From Huaxiibacter chinensis (GTDB taxonomy: Bacteria; Pseudomonadota; Gammaproteobacteria; Enterobacterales; Enterobacteriaceae), in assembly GCF_022171985.1 (NCBI RefSeq), contig NZ_JAJVHF010000018.1:1-51577 (forward strand): 51,577 nt of DNA, given 5' to 3'. Under the pieces are notes generated by a model, which saw nothing but the letters and a program-made list of their open reading frames with translations, ran no database searches and had not been told where the DNA came from. Numbering within the stretch: the stretch's first letter is position 1; the number at the start of each line of letters is the position of its first letter. The translations under genes and the position numbers were made by a program. Below, piece by piece: positions 1 to 7,818 of this stretch.

Positions 1-39
1 AGCTGAACAGGAGGGACAGCTGATAGAAACAGAAGCCAC
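1..39 (-). CDS. insA: InsA of IS1, first 13 codons only
   Basis: From the GTG at 39-37 the minus strand encodes the InsA start, MASVSISCPSCSA, which then leaves the window. InsA is the IS1 DNA-binding and repressor protein with an N-terminal zinc-finger-like Cys pattern; two of those Cys are visible here. The fragment is partial because the window ends, not because of a mutation. Confidence 0.85.
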   Translation of the reverse strand, partial: MASVSISCPSCSA

Positions 40-94
40 TGGAGCACCTCAAAAACACCATCATACACTAAATCAGTAAGTTGGCAGCATCACC
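1..94 (-). mobile_element. IS1, left-end fragment (cut by window edge)
   Basis: The first 94 bases are the reverse complement of the IS1 left end. The terminus (GGTGATGCTGCC read on the minus strand) lies at position 94 and the element runs off the window to the left. The same 94 bases recur in opposite orientation at the right end of the window, so two IS1 copies bracket this segment. Bases after 94 are unrelated to IS1. Confidence 0.95.
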
Positions 95-171
95 ACCTCG
101 CTGAACCTTGCCATATAAGCATCGTACTCAGCCTGGTCTTCAGGAGATAAAAAATTTGGTGGGAGGAGCAT
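95..171 (-). pseudogene. Small unknown gene truncated by IS1
   Basis: An ATG at 171 opens a frame beginning MLLPPNFLSPEDQAEYDAYM that runs into IS1 after about 25 codons. The ATG overlaps the stop of an upstream minus-strand frame (TGATG). That frame ends in TDNGELAYEEGIQARMKGF, which suggests translational coupling in a small operon. The upstream frame has no good start and may be frameshifted. I do not recognise either product. The composition looks protein-like, but the call rests on little sequence. Confidence 0.35.
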
Positions 172-325
172 CAGAATCCTTTCATCCTAGCTTGTATACC
201 TTCTTCGTAGGCCAGCTCGCCATTATCGGTAAAAGATGGTTTTTGATGTTTATGATAAAGCTTAATTTTTCGTCAGGCTTGATAGCGTTACCGGAGAGAT
301 TTGATCTTTTCTCTTCAACTCGCAA

Positions 326-345
326 TACTGTTTATACATACAGTA
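326..345. promoter_or_regulatory. LexA (SOS) box upstream of umuDC
   Basis: The 20-bp site TACTG-TTTATACATA-CAGTA matches the LexA consensus TACTG(TA)5CAGTA closely: both CTG/CAG half-sites and the flanking T/A are present. It ends 19 bp before the umuD start, where a LexA operator over the promoter is expected. The operon should be repressed by chromosomal LexA and induced on DNA damage. Confidence 0.93.
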
Positions 346-364
346 CAAGAATTCGAGTGTAGCT

Positions 365-799
365 ATGTCTGTTATCCTTGAGCACATTAGCAACAAGCCT
401 TACGAAATGGCACCTTTTTTCAGTGATTTACTAAGCTGTGGAGTGATGAGTCCGTGCGCCGGGCATGAAGATAATGAATTAAATTTGCATGAATATGTAG
501 TCCGCAACCGCCCCTCAACCTTCTTTGTCAGGGCGGCGGGCCTCAGTATGATCAATGCCGGTATCAATGATGGAGCAATACTGGTTGTGGATCGGTCTTT
601 AACAGCACGACACGGCTCTATCGTCGTTGCGCTGGTGGATGGAGAGTTTACGGTAAAGATCTTACACACGTATCCTGAGCTGCTTTTGATGCCTTCTAAT
701 CCAGCCTATAAGCCGATACGTGTAAATCCTGAATCCCTTGAGATATGGGGCGTCGTCACCTTTGCACTGAATCAGTTCAGCCATGTACATGCACGTTGA
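365..799 (+). CDS. umuD: UmuD-like polymerase V accessory subunit
   Basis: This 144-aa protein is an S24-family self-cleaving subunit of DNA polymerase V. RecA-stimulated cleavage gives UmuD', which joins UmuC for mutagenic translesion synthesis. The Cys25-Gly26 cleavage site sits in SCGVMSP, the catalytic Ser61 in AAGLSMINAG and the catalytic Lys98 in GEFTVKIL, with spacing as in UmuD and MucA. The length matches the family (about 140 aa). The first ATG is preferred because the 20 residues before the cleavage site match the UmuD arm; a ribosome binding site is not obvious. Its 3' end overlaps umuC by 17 bp, and a LexA box lies just upstream. Confidence 0.95.
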   Translation: MSVILEHISNKPYEMAPFFSDLLSCGVMSPCAGHEDNELNLHEYVVRNRPSTFFVRAAGLSMINAGINDGAILVVDRSLTARHGSIVVALVDGEFTVKILHTYPELLLMPSNPAYKPIRVNPESLEIWGVVTFALNQFSHVHAR

Positions 800-2042
800 T
801 ATTAACGGAGCCTATGCGGCATTTGAGTGTGCGATGGATCCCAAGCTGTCAAAAAAGCCGCTCATCATAGCCAGCAATAACGATTCGTCCGTCATTGCAA
901 TGAATAAACTGGCTAAAAGCGTTGGTATTAAGCGTGGGACCCCAATTTTTAAGTGCAGGGATTTGATTCAGCAACACCGGATCGAAGTCCGGAGCTCTAA
1001 CTTTACTTTGTATGAAGACTACTCAAATCGCTTCCATGAAACGCTGGAAAGCTTCGCGCCTCAATCGAGTCGATATAGCATAGATGAAAATTTCATGTTA
1101 TTGAAAAACATGAACAAGATAATAGATTATGAAGATTACGGCCGGTTGATCAGAAGTACACTTCTTCATAATCTGTCCCTTACCTGTGGTGTGGGTTGTT
1201 CAAGCACCAAAACCCTCGCTAAATTATGCACCTATGCGAGCAAACGATGGGCAGCTACAGGCGGGGTTGTAGTTTTGACTGATCAGGCCAGGATCAGGAA
1301 GCTCCTGAGCCTGATCAGTACCAGAGAAATATGGGGTATTGGTCGAAAGATTAGTGAACGCCTGTCGGCTTTCGGGATCATCACTGCCGGTGATTTTTAT
1401 AATAGCGACGTTCGCTTTTTACGTAAAAGCTTTGGCGTTGAAATCGAGCGTACCTGGCGGGAACTGCATGGCGAACCATGTTTCCGGCTGCACGAGTCTC
1501 CTCCTGTCAGGCAACAGATTATCGTTTCCAGAAGTTTTGGTCAGCGCCTTAATGAGATAGGCAAGCTACATGAGGCAGTTTCATTTTTTACCGCCCGGGC
1601 GGCAGAGCAGCTGCGCAAGGATGGCTCGTGGACCCGTCAAATCACAGTCTTCATTCAGAGTAGCAATTATGCGCAAGGTGAAAACCGCTACAGCAATTGT
1701 GGTATCGAGCCGCTTACCGCTACACAGGACACCCGCGATCTGGTTGATGCAGCCATGACCATCCTGAACCGCATTTACAGACCCGGGATAGCGTATGCGA
1801 AAGCAGGGGTAATGCTCTCCGCTATGACTGACGGCACAGAGCAACTCAGCCTGTTTGATACTCGCCCGGCCAGGCCTGGCAGTCAGGCACTGATGAAAGT
1901 TATGGACCGGTTCAATAAAGAAAAGCGCGGAGCTCTGTTTTTACTGGGGGAAGGCATTCAACAGGATTTTCGTATGAAGCAGGCCATGCTATCACCGAGA
2001 TATACGACCCGCTGGGATGAATTACTCGTTGTAAAAGCGTAG
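783..2042 (+). CDS. umuC: UmuC-like DNA polymerase V catalytic subunit
   Basis: A 419-aa Y-family DNA polymerase that with UmuD'2 copies past lesions. The metal-binding Asp6 (MYMHVDINGAY) and Asp101-Glu102 (YSIDENF) sit exactly where UmuC has them, which supports the ATG at 783 over the ATG at 789. The palm and thumb segment GVGCSSTKTLAKL is clear. A beta-clamp-binding peptide QLSLF lies near residue 353, as in UmuC. The length is close to UmuC (422 aa). The start lies inside umuD, so the two are translationally coupled and share SOS control. It is an intact plasmid mutagenesis operon of the mucAB/impAB kind. Confidence 0.95.
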   Translation: MYMHVDINGAYAAFECAMDPKLSKKPLIIASNNDSSVIAMNKLAKSVGIKRGTPIFKCRDLIQQHRIEVRSSNFTLYEDYSNRFHETLESFAPQSSRYSIDENFMLLKNMNKIIDYEDYGRLIRSTLLHNLSLTCGVGCSSTKTLAKLCTYASKRWAATGGVVVLTDQARIRKLLSLISTREIWGIGRKISERLSAFGIITAGDFYNSDVRFLRKSFGVEIERTWRELHGEPCFRLHESPPVRQQIIVSRSFGQRLNEIGKLHEAVSFFTARAAEQLRKDGSWTRQITVFIQSSNYAQGENRYSNCGIEPLTATQDTRDLVDAAMTILNRIYRPGIAYAKAGVMLSAMTDGTEQLSLFDTRPARPGSQALMKVMDRFNKEKRGALFLLGEGIQQDFRMKQAMLSPRYTTRWDELLVVKA

Positions 2043-2063
2043 CGGCCATGACCGGCATGGCCG
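2043..2063. terminator. Hairpin between convergent umuC and dsbA-like genes
   Basis: CGGCCATG (2043-2050) and CATGGCCG (2056-2063) form a perfect 8-bp stem with a 5-base loop directly after the umuC stop. It lies between two convergent genes and could stop transcription from both sides. It lacks a T-run, so intrinsic termination is plausible but not certain. Confidence 0.5.
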
Positions 2064-2087
2064 TACTCATCAAATGTGAAAGTAACT

Positions 2088-2897
2088 TTAGGCCCCGCGA
2101 GCTTTTTCGATTGCGCCCTGCAAAGTTGCTGCGTCCATAGCCCCGGGGATAAATGTGGTAGTCGCCGCATTCGGCTTTTTCATATTCATAATGATGAAAC
2201 CGGGTGTGCCGGTGATCCCGAGCGCTTCGCCCAGCTGCATATTGCCGGAGATCACGTTTTCATACCGGTTTTTTTCCCTGTCAGAAAACGTGCTGTTAAA
2301 CCCTGACTTTTCCACCACAGTATTAAAGTCAGTGAGTTCGAATTTGCGTTGAGAGGTCATGAAGGTATGAGCCACAGCCATCAGGTTGTTGTGGTACTTA
2401 CGATAGGCTTCAGCACCGAAATTCTGATAGACGTGCAGACCCGTAGCGGCCCCCATGGCAGATACAGGTTTTGAACCGGCAAAAATCGGGAATTCTTTAA
2501 AGAAGAATTTTACATCTTTGCTCTGATTCATTACCGATTCAACAACAGGTGTAACCCGCATGCAGTAAATACACTGATAGTCGAAGAACTCGATTACCGC
2601 GACGTCGGCGTCATCAGGGCCGATGTTTGGCGTCTCCTTGGTATCCAGCAGAGCTGGCGCATATGGAATTATTCGTTCCACTGAGGCACTCACGTTCTGA
2701 TTTTCCAGCGCCTTACCTGCTTCCACTAAATAATGGGGATTTTTTACCAGGTAAGTAGCGGCAATTTTGCCAATTTCTTCCTCACTGAGCACCTTCGGTT
2801 TAAAATAAGTTGCCGTGATTAACGCCGAGGCAGCGGTAGCAATAACCGCAGAAATTAAAATCGTGGCCATCGGTTTTAAATAAAATTCTTTAGACAT
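2088..2897 (-). CDS. DsbA-like thiol-disulfide oxidoreductase
   Basis: A 269-aa thioredoxin-fold protein of the DsbA/Com1 type, anchored by an N-terminal membrane segment (residues about 10-31) with the catalytic domain in the periplasm. The active site is C109-I-Y-C112 after VIEFFDYQ. The cis-proline loop is GITGTPGF (T231-P232). IncHI plasmids carry their own Dsb-type proteins, probably to fold disulfide-rich mating-pair proteins. It is read away from the lipoprotein gene at 3004, with a shared upstream region at 2898-3003. The stop codon TAA lies inside a copy of the dispersed AAAGTWACTTT palindrome. Confidence 0.85.
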   Translation of the reverse strand: MSKEFYLKPMATILISAVIATAASALITATYFKPKVLSEEEIGKIAATYLVKNPHYLVEAGKALENQNVSASVERIIPYAPALLDTKETPNIGPDDADVAVIEFFDYQCIYCMRVTPVVESVMNQSKDVKFFFKEFPIFAGSKPVSAMGAATGLHVYQNFGAEAYRKYHNNLMAVAHTFMTSQRKFELTDFNTVVEKSGFNSTFSDREKNRYENVISGNMQLGEALGITGTPGFIIMNMKKPNAATTTFIPGAMDAATLQGAIEKARGA

Positions 2898-3003
2898 AGC
2901 TACCTTTATGCTTTTCAGCCTGTTAGTTATTAACCTGCGATGGATTATACTGGCCCGGTAAATCGGAATTATTCGTGAAACAATGCTTTTTGGAGATTAA
3001 AGG

Positions 3004-3615
3004 ATGATTAGGCAGGGCTTTATACTCACAACCGCAATGCTTTTGAGTGGATGCGGATATCATTTCGCAAACCAGGTAGATGCGTACGATCTAATGCCTC
3101 GTCCTGTTACAAATAAAAGGTTTCAGATAGTCCCTCCGGACGAAAGTATTCAGTCCAGAATGTTTTCAGGCCGTTTTGCTGATGGATTAGCAAAAAAAGG
3201 AGTCATTATTTCCACTCACCAGCCAGATTATGTGCTCAGGTTCCGAATCAGCAGCTCACAGGAGAACATGCAGTATAGCGAGCAGCTTCTTACTGGGGTG
3301 ACAGGCTACGTTGTAGATAAAAAGACAACGAGAACTGACAAGCATGGCGAATTGCATACTGACTATGACTACAAGCCAGTCGATGGGGTAATAGGCACTG
3401 AGACGATGTCGCAGATGCACTATATGCGACAGCTGGATGTCGAGGTATACCCGTCAGCGAAAGGAGCAAAGCAGGTTCTGAAAGTGAGTATGCAAAGCAA
3501 TGCACCTGTGCCGTCAGACAGCATTGCTTATTCAGCAATGATCGACGCCTTTACTGATAAATTTGATGCGCCGCTGCGTTCCGGAAATTATGTTGCAGTG
3601 ATCCCCTGGAACTGA
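3004..3615 (+). CDS. Putative outer-membrane lipoprotein, unknown role
   Basis: A 203-aa protein with a type II signal peptide: basic start (MIRQ), hydrophobic stretch and lipobox LLSGC, with Cys17 as the acylation site. Gly at +2 predicts sorting to the outer membrane. The mature part is soluble, with alternating beta-like stretches (YVLRFRISSS, LDVEVYP) that vaguely recall DUF4136-type lipoproteins. A GGAG/AAAGG ribosome site precedes the ATG. The downstream gene on the other strand is a small membrane protein. IncHI1 plasmids use a pair of envelope proteins for entry exclusion (EexA/EexB), and these two could be such a pair, but nothing in the sequence proves it. Confidence 0.75.
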   Translation: MIRQGFILTTAMLLSGCGYHFANQVDAYDLMPRPVTNKRFQIVPPDESIQSRMFSGRFADGLAKKGVIISTHQPDYVLRFRISSSQENMQYSEQLLTGVTGYVVDKKTTRTDKHGELHTDYDYKPVDGVIGTETMSQMHYMRQLDVEVYPSAKGAKQVLKVSMQSNAPVPSDSIAYSAMIDAFTDKFDAPLRSGNYVAVIPWN

Positions 3616-3674
3616 AAGCAGACGGCGGGAAGAGAATGTTCAAAAGTGACTTTTGGACACGCACATTAACGTGG

Positions 3675-4097
3675 CTATCGCCCTCCCCCATTAAAATCAT
3701 AAAGTCGGTAAAGATCGCCCATCGTGATGGAATTGGGCTTATTAATGAACAGATACTGTAACTGTTCTTTATGTTGAGTACTGGCAGCTGCATTCATAAG
3801 CACTTCCAGGTAGAACTTGTAGCCTATGCTTCGCTCTGAATACATATACTGGAACTGCATCAGTAAAATGCCTGACATAACATACAACAGCAGCAGACTG
3901 AGTAATACAGTGCTATCAGGCTGTTCCAGTGCCATACTGACATACCCTGAACCCAGAATGCACAGAAGCCACCCCGTCATTAGAGCAGGCACCCTACGAC
4001 TCAGACGTTTATAACAACGTTTTATTACGGGATCCCGGAGATACTTTTTGTCAGGTATCCCCGTTGCTCTGATGACGAAGCTACTGAGTATCGACAT
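3675..4097 (-). CDS. Small inner-membrane protein, unknown
   Basis: 140 aa, with a basic N-terminal region (KRCYKRLSRR, residues about 27-36), two hydrophobic helices (about 38-56 and 62-82) and a soluble C-terminal tail of about 55 residues ending FNGGGR. It is the last gene of a leftward block dsbC - exported protein - this gene, with gaps of 18 and 33 bp, so it is probably co-transcribed with them. No family was recognised. An entry-exclusion or envelope role is possible from context only. Confidence 0.65.
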   Translation of the reverse strand: MSILSSFVIRATGIPDKKYLRDPVIKRCYKRLSRRVPALMTGWLLCILGSGYVSMALEQPDSTVLLSLLLLYVMSGILLMQFQYMYSERSIGYKFYLEVLMNAAASTQHKEQLQYLFINKPNSITMGDLYRLYDFNGGGR

Positions 4098-4130
4098 CTT
4101 TTTTCCTTCTGGACGCTCTCAGTCAATAAA

Positions 4131-4529
4131 TCAGGCCAGGCGCTCATTGAAAGCTACCACGAGCTGCGAATCGGGATTTTTTACCAGTTCGGGCCGGATA
4201 ACTTTTAGTTGCCTCGTTGGGGCGAGCTCATCTGTAGGCCTGATGGTGGTATTACCCGGCCCCTTGCGGGTACTGTCGGTGTTTACCTTGAGCTTTTTAT
4301 TTCCCAGGTAGCTTTCCATCTTTTTAGAGATGGTGTCACCTGTGGTCGCAACACCAGAGAGTTCCTTTAGATGTTCACCTTTATCCATTTGTACCGATGA
4401 CATCAGAAATCCGATTCCGGGATCGTTTTCCGTTCCACAGGCTCCGTACTGACATTGTGCAGCGAAAACGGGCTGTACACCTACAGCAACCAGCATTAAC
4501 GTACTCAGTAAAGTAGATTTCATACACAC
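4131..4529 (-). CDS. Small exported protein, unknown
   Basis: 132 aa with a clear Sec signal peptide (hydrophobic residues about 5-20, cleavage after VFAA). The mature protein starts QCQYGACGTENDPG, with two Cys close together that could form a disulfide. That fits its place just downstream of dsbC, from which it is separated by 18 bp holding the full palindrome AAAAGTTACTTTT. The ATG at 4529 has an in-frame alternative two codons later. Probably an envelope protein of the transfer system; the family was not recognised. Confidence 0.65.
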   Translation of the reverse strand: MCMKSTLLSTLMLVAVGVQPVFAAQCQYGACGTENDPGIGFLMSSVQMDKGEHLKELSGVATTGDTISKKMESYLGNKKLKVNTDSTRKGPGNTTIRPTDELAPTRQLKVIRPELVKNPDSQLVVAFNERLA

Positions 4530-4547
4530 CTCTTACAGTCGGAAAAG

Positions 4548-5297
4548 TTACTTTTGCGCAGCGCCCATTTGGGTCACCAGGTTTTCCGGGCTCAGCCACC
4601 CCGTAAATAACTGCGGTTTGCCGCTTAGTGTCACCATGGTAGGAGTACCTTGCAGCGGGATTGTTGAGGCCACCTGGAAATGCGATTTGATAATGTTTAA
4701 GCAAGCCTCATCAGGACGTCCTTCCGGGATAGTTGAAACCGGATTCATCGCTGCATCCAGAGCTTCGTTTGGCTTTGCTGAACACCAGATTTTGGCCATG
4801 TTCCCGGCTACTACCGAGTTCAGTCCTGCACGTGGGAATGCAAGAAACTTAATCGAAATACCGGCATCAAGATAAGACTTCAGATCATGATGCAGTTTTT
4901 GGCAGTATCCACAGGTTATATCGGTAAAGATAGCAAGCCGGTATTTTTCGTTTGGTGATTTGTAGTCGATGGATTTTGTTTTGGATGCGAATTCCCGGAC
5001 GCCCATTAAAATGGCCTGCTCAGTGGTGTTTACCACATCTTTACCTTTCACGTGGAATAAGCTTCCGGTAAAAATGTAATCTCCGTCTTTGCTCACGTAA
5101 CTTACCCCCTCCCTGGAAATCACCGTAAAAATATCTTTTACTGGCGAGGGTTCGACGTGCTCGATTGAAAGCCCAATGGCTTTGAGCTTATCCCGGGCTG
5201 CATCTGGCAGTACCATTGTATTAACCGGCTCGGCATTCATCGTGAAGGCGGTACTTAATGAAAGAAGTAATACCGATGCCTTAATAATTTTTTTCAT
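4548..5297 (-). CDS. dsbC: DsbC-like periplasmic disulfide isomerase
   Basis: 249 aa with a signal peptide (cleavage near MNA-EP, residue 22), an N-terminal dimerisation-like domain (about 25-100) and a thioredoxin domain with active site C129-G-Y-C132 and cis-Pro loop QGTPT. This is the DsbC/DsbG layout. R27 encodes a related periplasmic isomerase (HtdT). It probably reshuffles disulfides in mating-pair proteins such as TrhH. A strong AAGGAG lies 8 bp before the ATG. Its TAA stop falls within a copy of the dispersed palindrome. Confidence 0.92.
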   Translation of the reverse strand: MKKIIKASVLLLSLSTAFTMNAEPVNTMVLPDAARDKLKAIGLSIEHVEPSPVKDIFTVISREGVSYVSKDGDYIFTGSLFHVKGKDVVNTTEQAILMGVREFASKTKSIDYKSPNEKYRLAIFTDITCGYCQKLHHDLKSYLDAGISIKFLAFPRAGLNSVVAGNMAKIWCSAKPNEALDAAMNPVSTIPEGRPDEACLNIIKSHFQVASTIPLQGTPTMVTLSGKPQLFTGWLSPENLVTQMGAAQK

Positions 5298-5444
5298 TTC
5301 CGCTCCTTAAATCGAGCACTAATATTATCACGCCCCAAAATTCCAGAATTTTGCTTAAACGCTTAAATCAACGGGTAAAGCCGAAAGAAAGTCGATAGAT
5401 ATATGGGAGAATAGATAAAACGTAGATTCAGTGGAGAAATCGTT

Positions 5445-5984
5445 GTGTTTACACCACCAGCAGATGATGTGAAACCTATTCCCGTTCCTGATGAGATTTA
5501 CACTCAGTGCATTACGGATGCCGCCCGCTACTTCGGAATTGATGCTGAACTGGTTTTTACGTTGTTTGACAATGAAGGCGGTAAGGTTGGTACTTTCAGC
5601 AGGAATACTAACGGCACTTATGATATTGGCCCAATGCAGATCAACTCATCCAATCTACCTGAAATAAAAAAGCATTTCCCGACGGTAACGTGGCGGGTTC
5701 TGGCTTACGATGCTTGCGCAAGTTTCTGGGTTGGAACATGGTGGCTCTATAGAAAAATTGTTGATCGCAAGGGCAATGTGTTTGAAGGGATTGCAGATTA
5801 CAACAGCAAAACCCCAAAGGTACGTGCAAAGTACATATTTAACTTCATGGTAAAGTACAATCGCCGGATCCAGCAGCGTAACGGGATGGGTGAGCTTTAT
5901 CAATGGACCCAGCAACCTCCTCGATACAATGGCCATATAGCTAAAAATGTCCCGGAGCAAAACCCGACTCCTGTTGTTAAATAA
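5445..5984 (+). CDS. Lytic transglycosylase (VirB1-like)
   Basis: A 179-aa SLT-fold peptidoglycan hydrolase. The likely catalytic Glu44 lies in LFDNEGGKVG, followed by the family signature GTYDIGPMQIN (about 57-67) and the C-terminal ADYNSKTP...RAKYIFNFM block. Such enzymes open local gaps in murein for the conjugative channel. The start is a GTG with GGAG about 9 bp upstream. No signal peptide is visible with this start, unlike most VirB1 homologues, so either an upstream start was missed or export is non-classical. It stands alone between the dsbC block and the HAD gene. Confidence 0.88.
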   Translation: MFTPPADDVKPIPVPDEIYTQCITDAARYFGIDAELVFTLFDNEGGKVGTFSRNTNGTYDIGPMQINSSNLPEIKKHFPTVTWRVLAYDACASFWVGTWWLYRKIVDRKGNVFEGIADYNSKTPKVRAKYIFNFMVKYNRRIQQRNGMGELYQWTQQPPRYNGHIAKNVPEQNPTPVVK

Positions 5985-6066
5985 ATACAACCCGATATTA
6001 CAGAAGATCATCGAGTGGCTTGGGTAAACCACCACAAATATTTCACACTGACTCAGGAGTAATATA

Positions 6067-6624
6067 TTGTCTTCTTCTGCAAGAAATTTATTTAAGATTC
6101 TCTCTTCTTTCTTGATCCAGAAAAACCCTCATCATGAAGAAGTATGTGTTCATGAAGAAACAACAGCTGGTTTATGGGCCCCTCTCCCTGATTCGCATGT
6201 CGTGCTTTTCTTAGATTTCGATGGGGTTTGCCACAGGTGTAAAAATGAAACCTTTGAGCGAATGCCACTGTTAGAGAAATTGCTGGATAACTGCCCTGCC
6301 ATGGTGATTGTTATCTCCAGCTCATGGCGTGAGTGCGCTAATACAAGTTATCTGAAATCTCTGTTCCGGGTGCCTTATAGAGACAAAATCATAGGTGCAA
6401 CCGGTTCGGTATATTTAAAACACGGACAGACTGGTGTGCGGGCTGCCGAGTGTGAGGACTTTGTCTTTTCACATCGAGTTAAAGCATTTATCTGCCTTGA
6501 TGACGACGAATCATTATTTCCGGCCGGTTATCCGCATTTGCACAAAACCGATTATTACACGGGCCTCACCGAATCTGACCTTGCAGCTCTTAACGCAAGG
6601 TACCATCAGCTCATGGGACGCTGA
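6067..6624 (+). CDS. HAD-superfamily protein (phosphatase/nucleotidase-like)
   Basis: 185 aa with the HAD motif I FLDFDGVCH (nucleophile Asp50, acid Asp52), a Ser-rich motif II VIVISSSWRE and a motif IV-like acidic cluster FICLDDDES. The layout resembles the small HAD proteins found with RNA-repair systems and on phages. The substrate is unknown. The start is TTG, with AGGAG about 8 bp upstream and no better ATG. A copy of AAAGTAACTTT follows the stop by 6 bp. It may be a nucleic-acid end-processing enzyme, but this is only suggested by fold. Confidence 0.75.
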   Translation: MSSSARNLFKILSSFLIQKNPHHEEVCVHEETTAGLWAPLPDSHVVLFLDFDGVCHRCKNETFERMPLLEKLLDNCPAMVIVISSSWRECANTSYLKSLFRVPYRDKIIGATGSVYLKHGQTGVRAAECEDFVFSHRVKAFICLDDDESLFPAGYPHLHKTDYYTGLTESDLAALNARYHQLMGR

Positions 6625-6747
6625 TGAACAAAGTAACTTTCCTTTTACCCTGTCACTGCTGATCTCGTACGCCCATCCACTTTAGGATTGATTGTTTTAT
6701 ACCATACGCAATAATGTCTCATATGAATTCGACAAGAAAGGGACATT

Positions 6748-7809
6748 ATGCTGCATCACTGTCAGGCTAAGTCACTGGATGACATATACCTTGAGGATAT
6801 TCCCCACATCATACATCCGGCCACGGCGGTACATGACCTCGAAGATACCGCCCTGCCAAACCGGATTATTCAGGAATGGAATTTACCGCAGGGATATACA
6901 CAGTTTGTCAGCCGGTATCACCAGTTCCACCATCAACGCCCCTGGCTCGCTTACCGCGATACGCTTGACGACATCAGATACGGTAAGATCGTTCTGCTTA
7001 GAAAAGACATAACCGGCAATGCCGGGCCGGGGGTTATATCAAATGGCAACCTACGCAATGACCTGCCCCTGTCCCTCTTTACCCGTCTGCGCGATATCAT
7101 CTCTCGTCAGTTGAAACGCCCGGGGTATTACGTTCGATCAACGACACCAGCACAGCACGCCCAATCAACAAAAACCATTAATTCCAAAGCGGCTGGTCGT
7201 CTTCTCGCAGCTGGCGGGCTTTATAATGGAAATGTGGAGGGATTTCGACATACGGCTGAACAACTTGGCGGCGAAGCTGTTGAAGGCTATGACCAGGTAT
7301 TGAACGAAACAACTTCAGGTATGCTGGTTGCAGCGGCTTCACTTCTGGTTATCCGAAATCCAAGGTCTGCGGATGAATTGACAAGTTATCTCGGCAAGTA
7401 CAAAAAAGCACACGTTTTGCTCGATGATATGAATGTTAGCGAATTGAACTACATGCGCCGAGACAGAGCTGAATATTTAGCTCTCCGTGGACAATTCAAC
7501 AATACTGTACGCCCTAACTTCCTTAAATCACTTTCAGACCACCCAGATGCCCTGGCTACGTTTGAACCTAACGATTTGATGAAACTTGCAACAGGCAAGG
7601 TCCCCTCTGGGTGGCAGGTTCACCACAAGATCCCTCTTGATGATGGTGGCACAAACGCTATAGACAACCTGGTACTTATTCAGAATTCACCATACCATTC
7701 AGCACTGTCGAAAGCACAATCCATCATTACGAAGGATCTACCGTATAATTCAAGCACCAAAGTTCTATGGCCATCGCCGAACGGTGTTATCTACCCGGTA
7801 GGAAAGTAA
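6748..7809 (+). CDS. HNH-nuclease toxin (polymorphic/bacteriocin-like)
   Basis: 353 aa. The C-terminal 70 residues form an HNH nuclease: VPSGWQVHHKIPLDDGG (His292-His293), Asn307 in NAIDNLVLI and His317 in SPYHSALSKAQ. This is the layout of DNase toxins at the end of polymorphic toxins. The N-terminal 220 residues are not recognised. They have no signal peptide, but contain a Gly/Ala-rich hydrophobic stretch (LAAGGLYNG, MLVAAASLLVI, about 150-210). A gene for a YrhA/SUKH-like protein follows after 9 bp, the usual toxin-immunity order. The context, next to transfer genes, raises the idea of delivery through the conjugative channel (inference). Confidence 0.8.
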   Translation: MLHHCQAKSLDDIYLEDIPHIIHPATAVHDLEDTALPNRIIQEWNLPQGYTQFVSRYHQFHHQRPWLAYRDTLDDIRYGKIVLLRKDITGNAGPGVISNGNLRNDLPLSLFTRLRDIISRQLKRPGYYVRSTTPAQHAQSTKTINSKAAGRLLAAGGLYNGNVEGFRHTAEQLGGEAVEGYDQVLNETTSGMLVAAASLLVIRNPRSADELTSYLGKYKKAHVLLDDMNVSELNYMRRDRAEYLALRGQFNNTVRPNFLKSLSDHPDALATFEPNDLMKLATGKVPSGWQVHHKIPLDDGGTNAIDNLVLIQNSPYHSALSKAQSIITKDLPYNSSTKVLWPSPNGVIYPVGK

Positions 7810-7818
7810 GAGGCGCTC

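Noticed and set aside
108..362. 84-aa plus-strand frame left of umuD
   Set aside because: It crosses the LexA box and promoter region, has no ribosome site and an unlikely composition; the minus-strand truncated gene explains part of it better.
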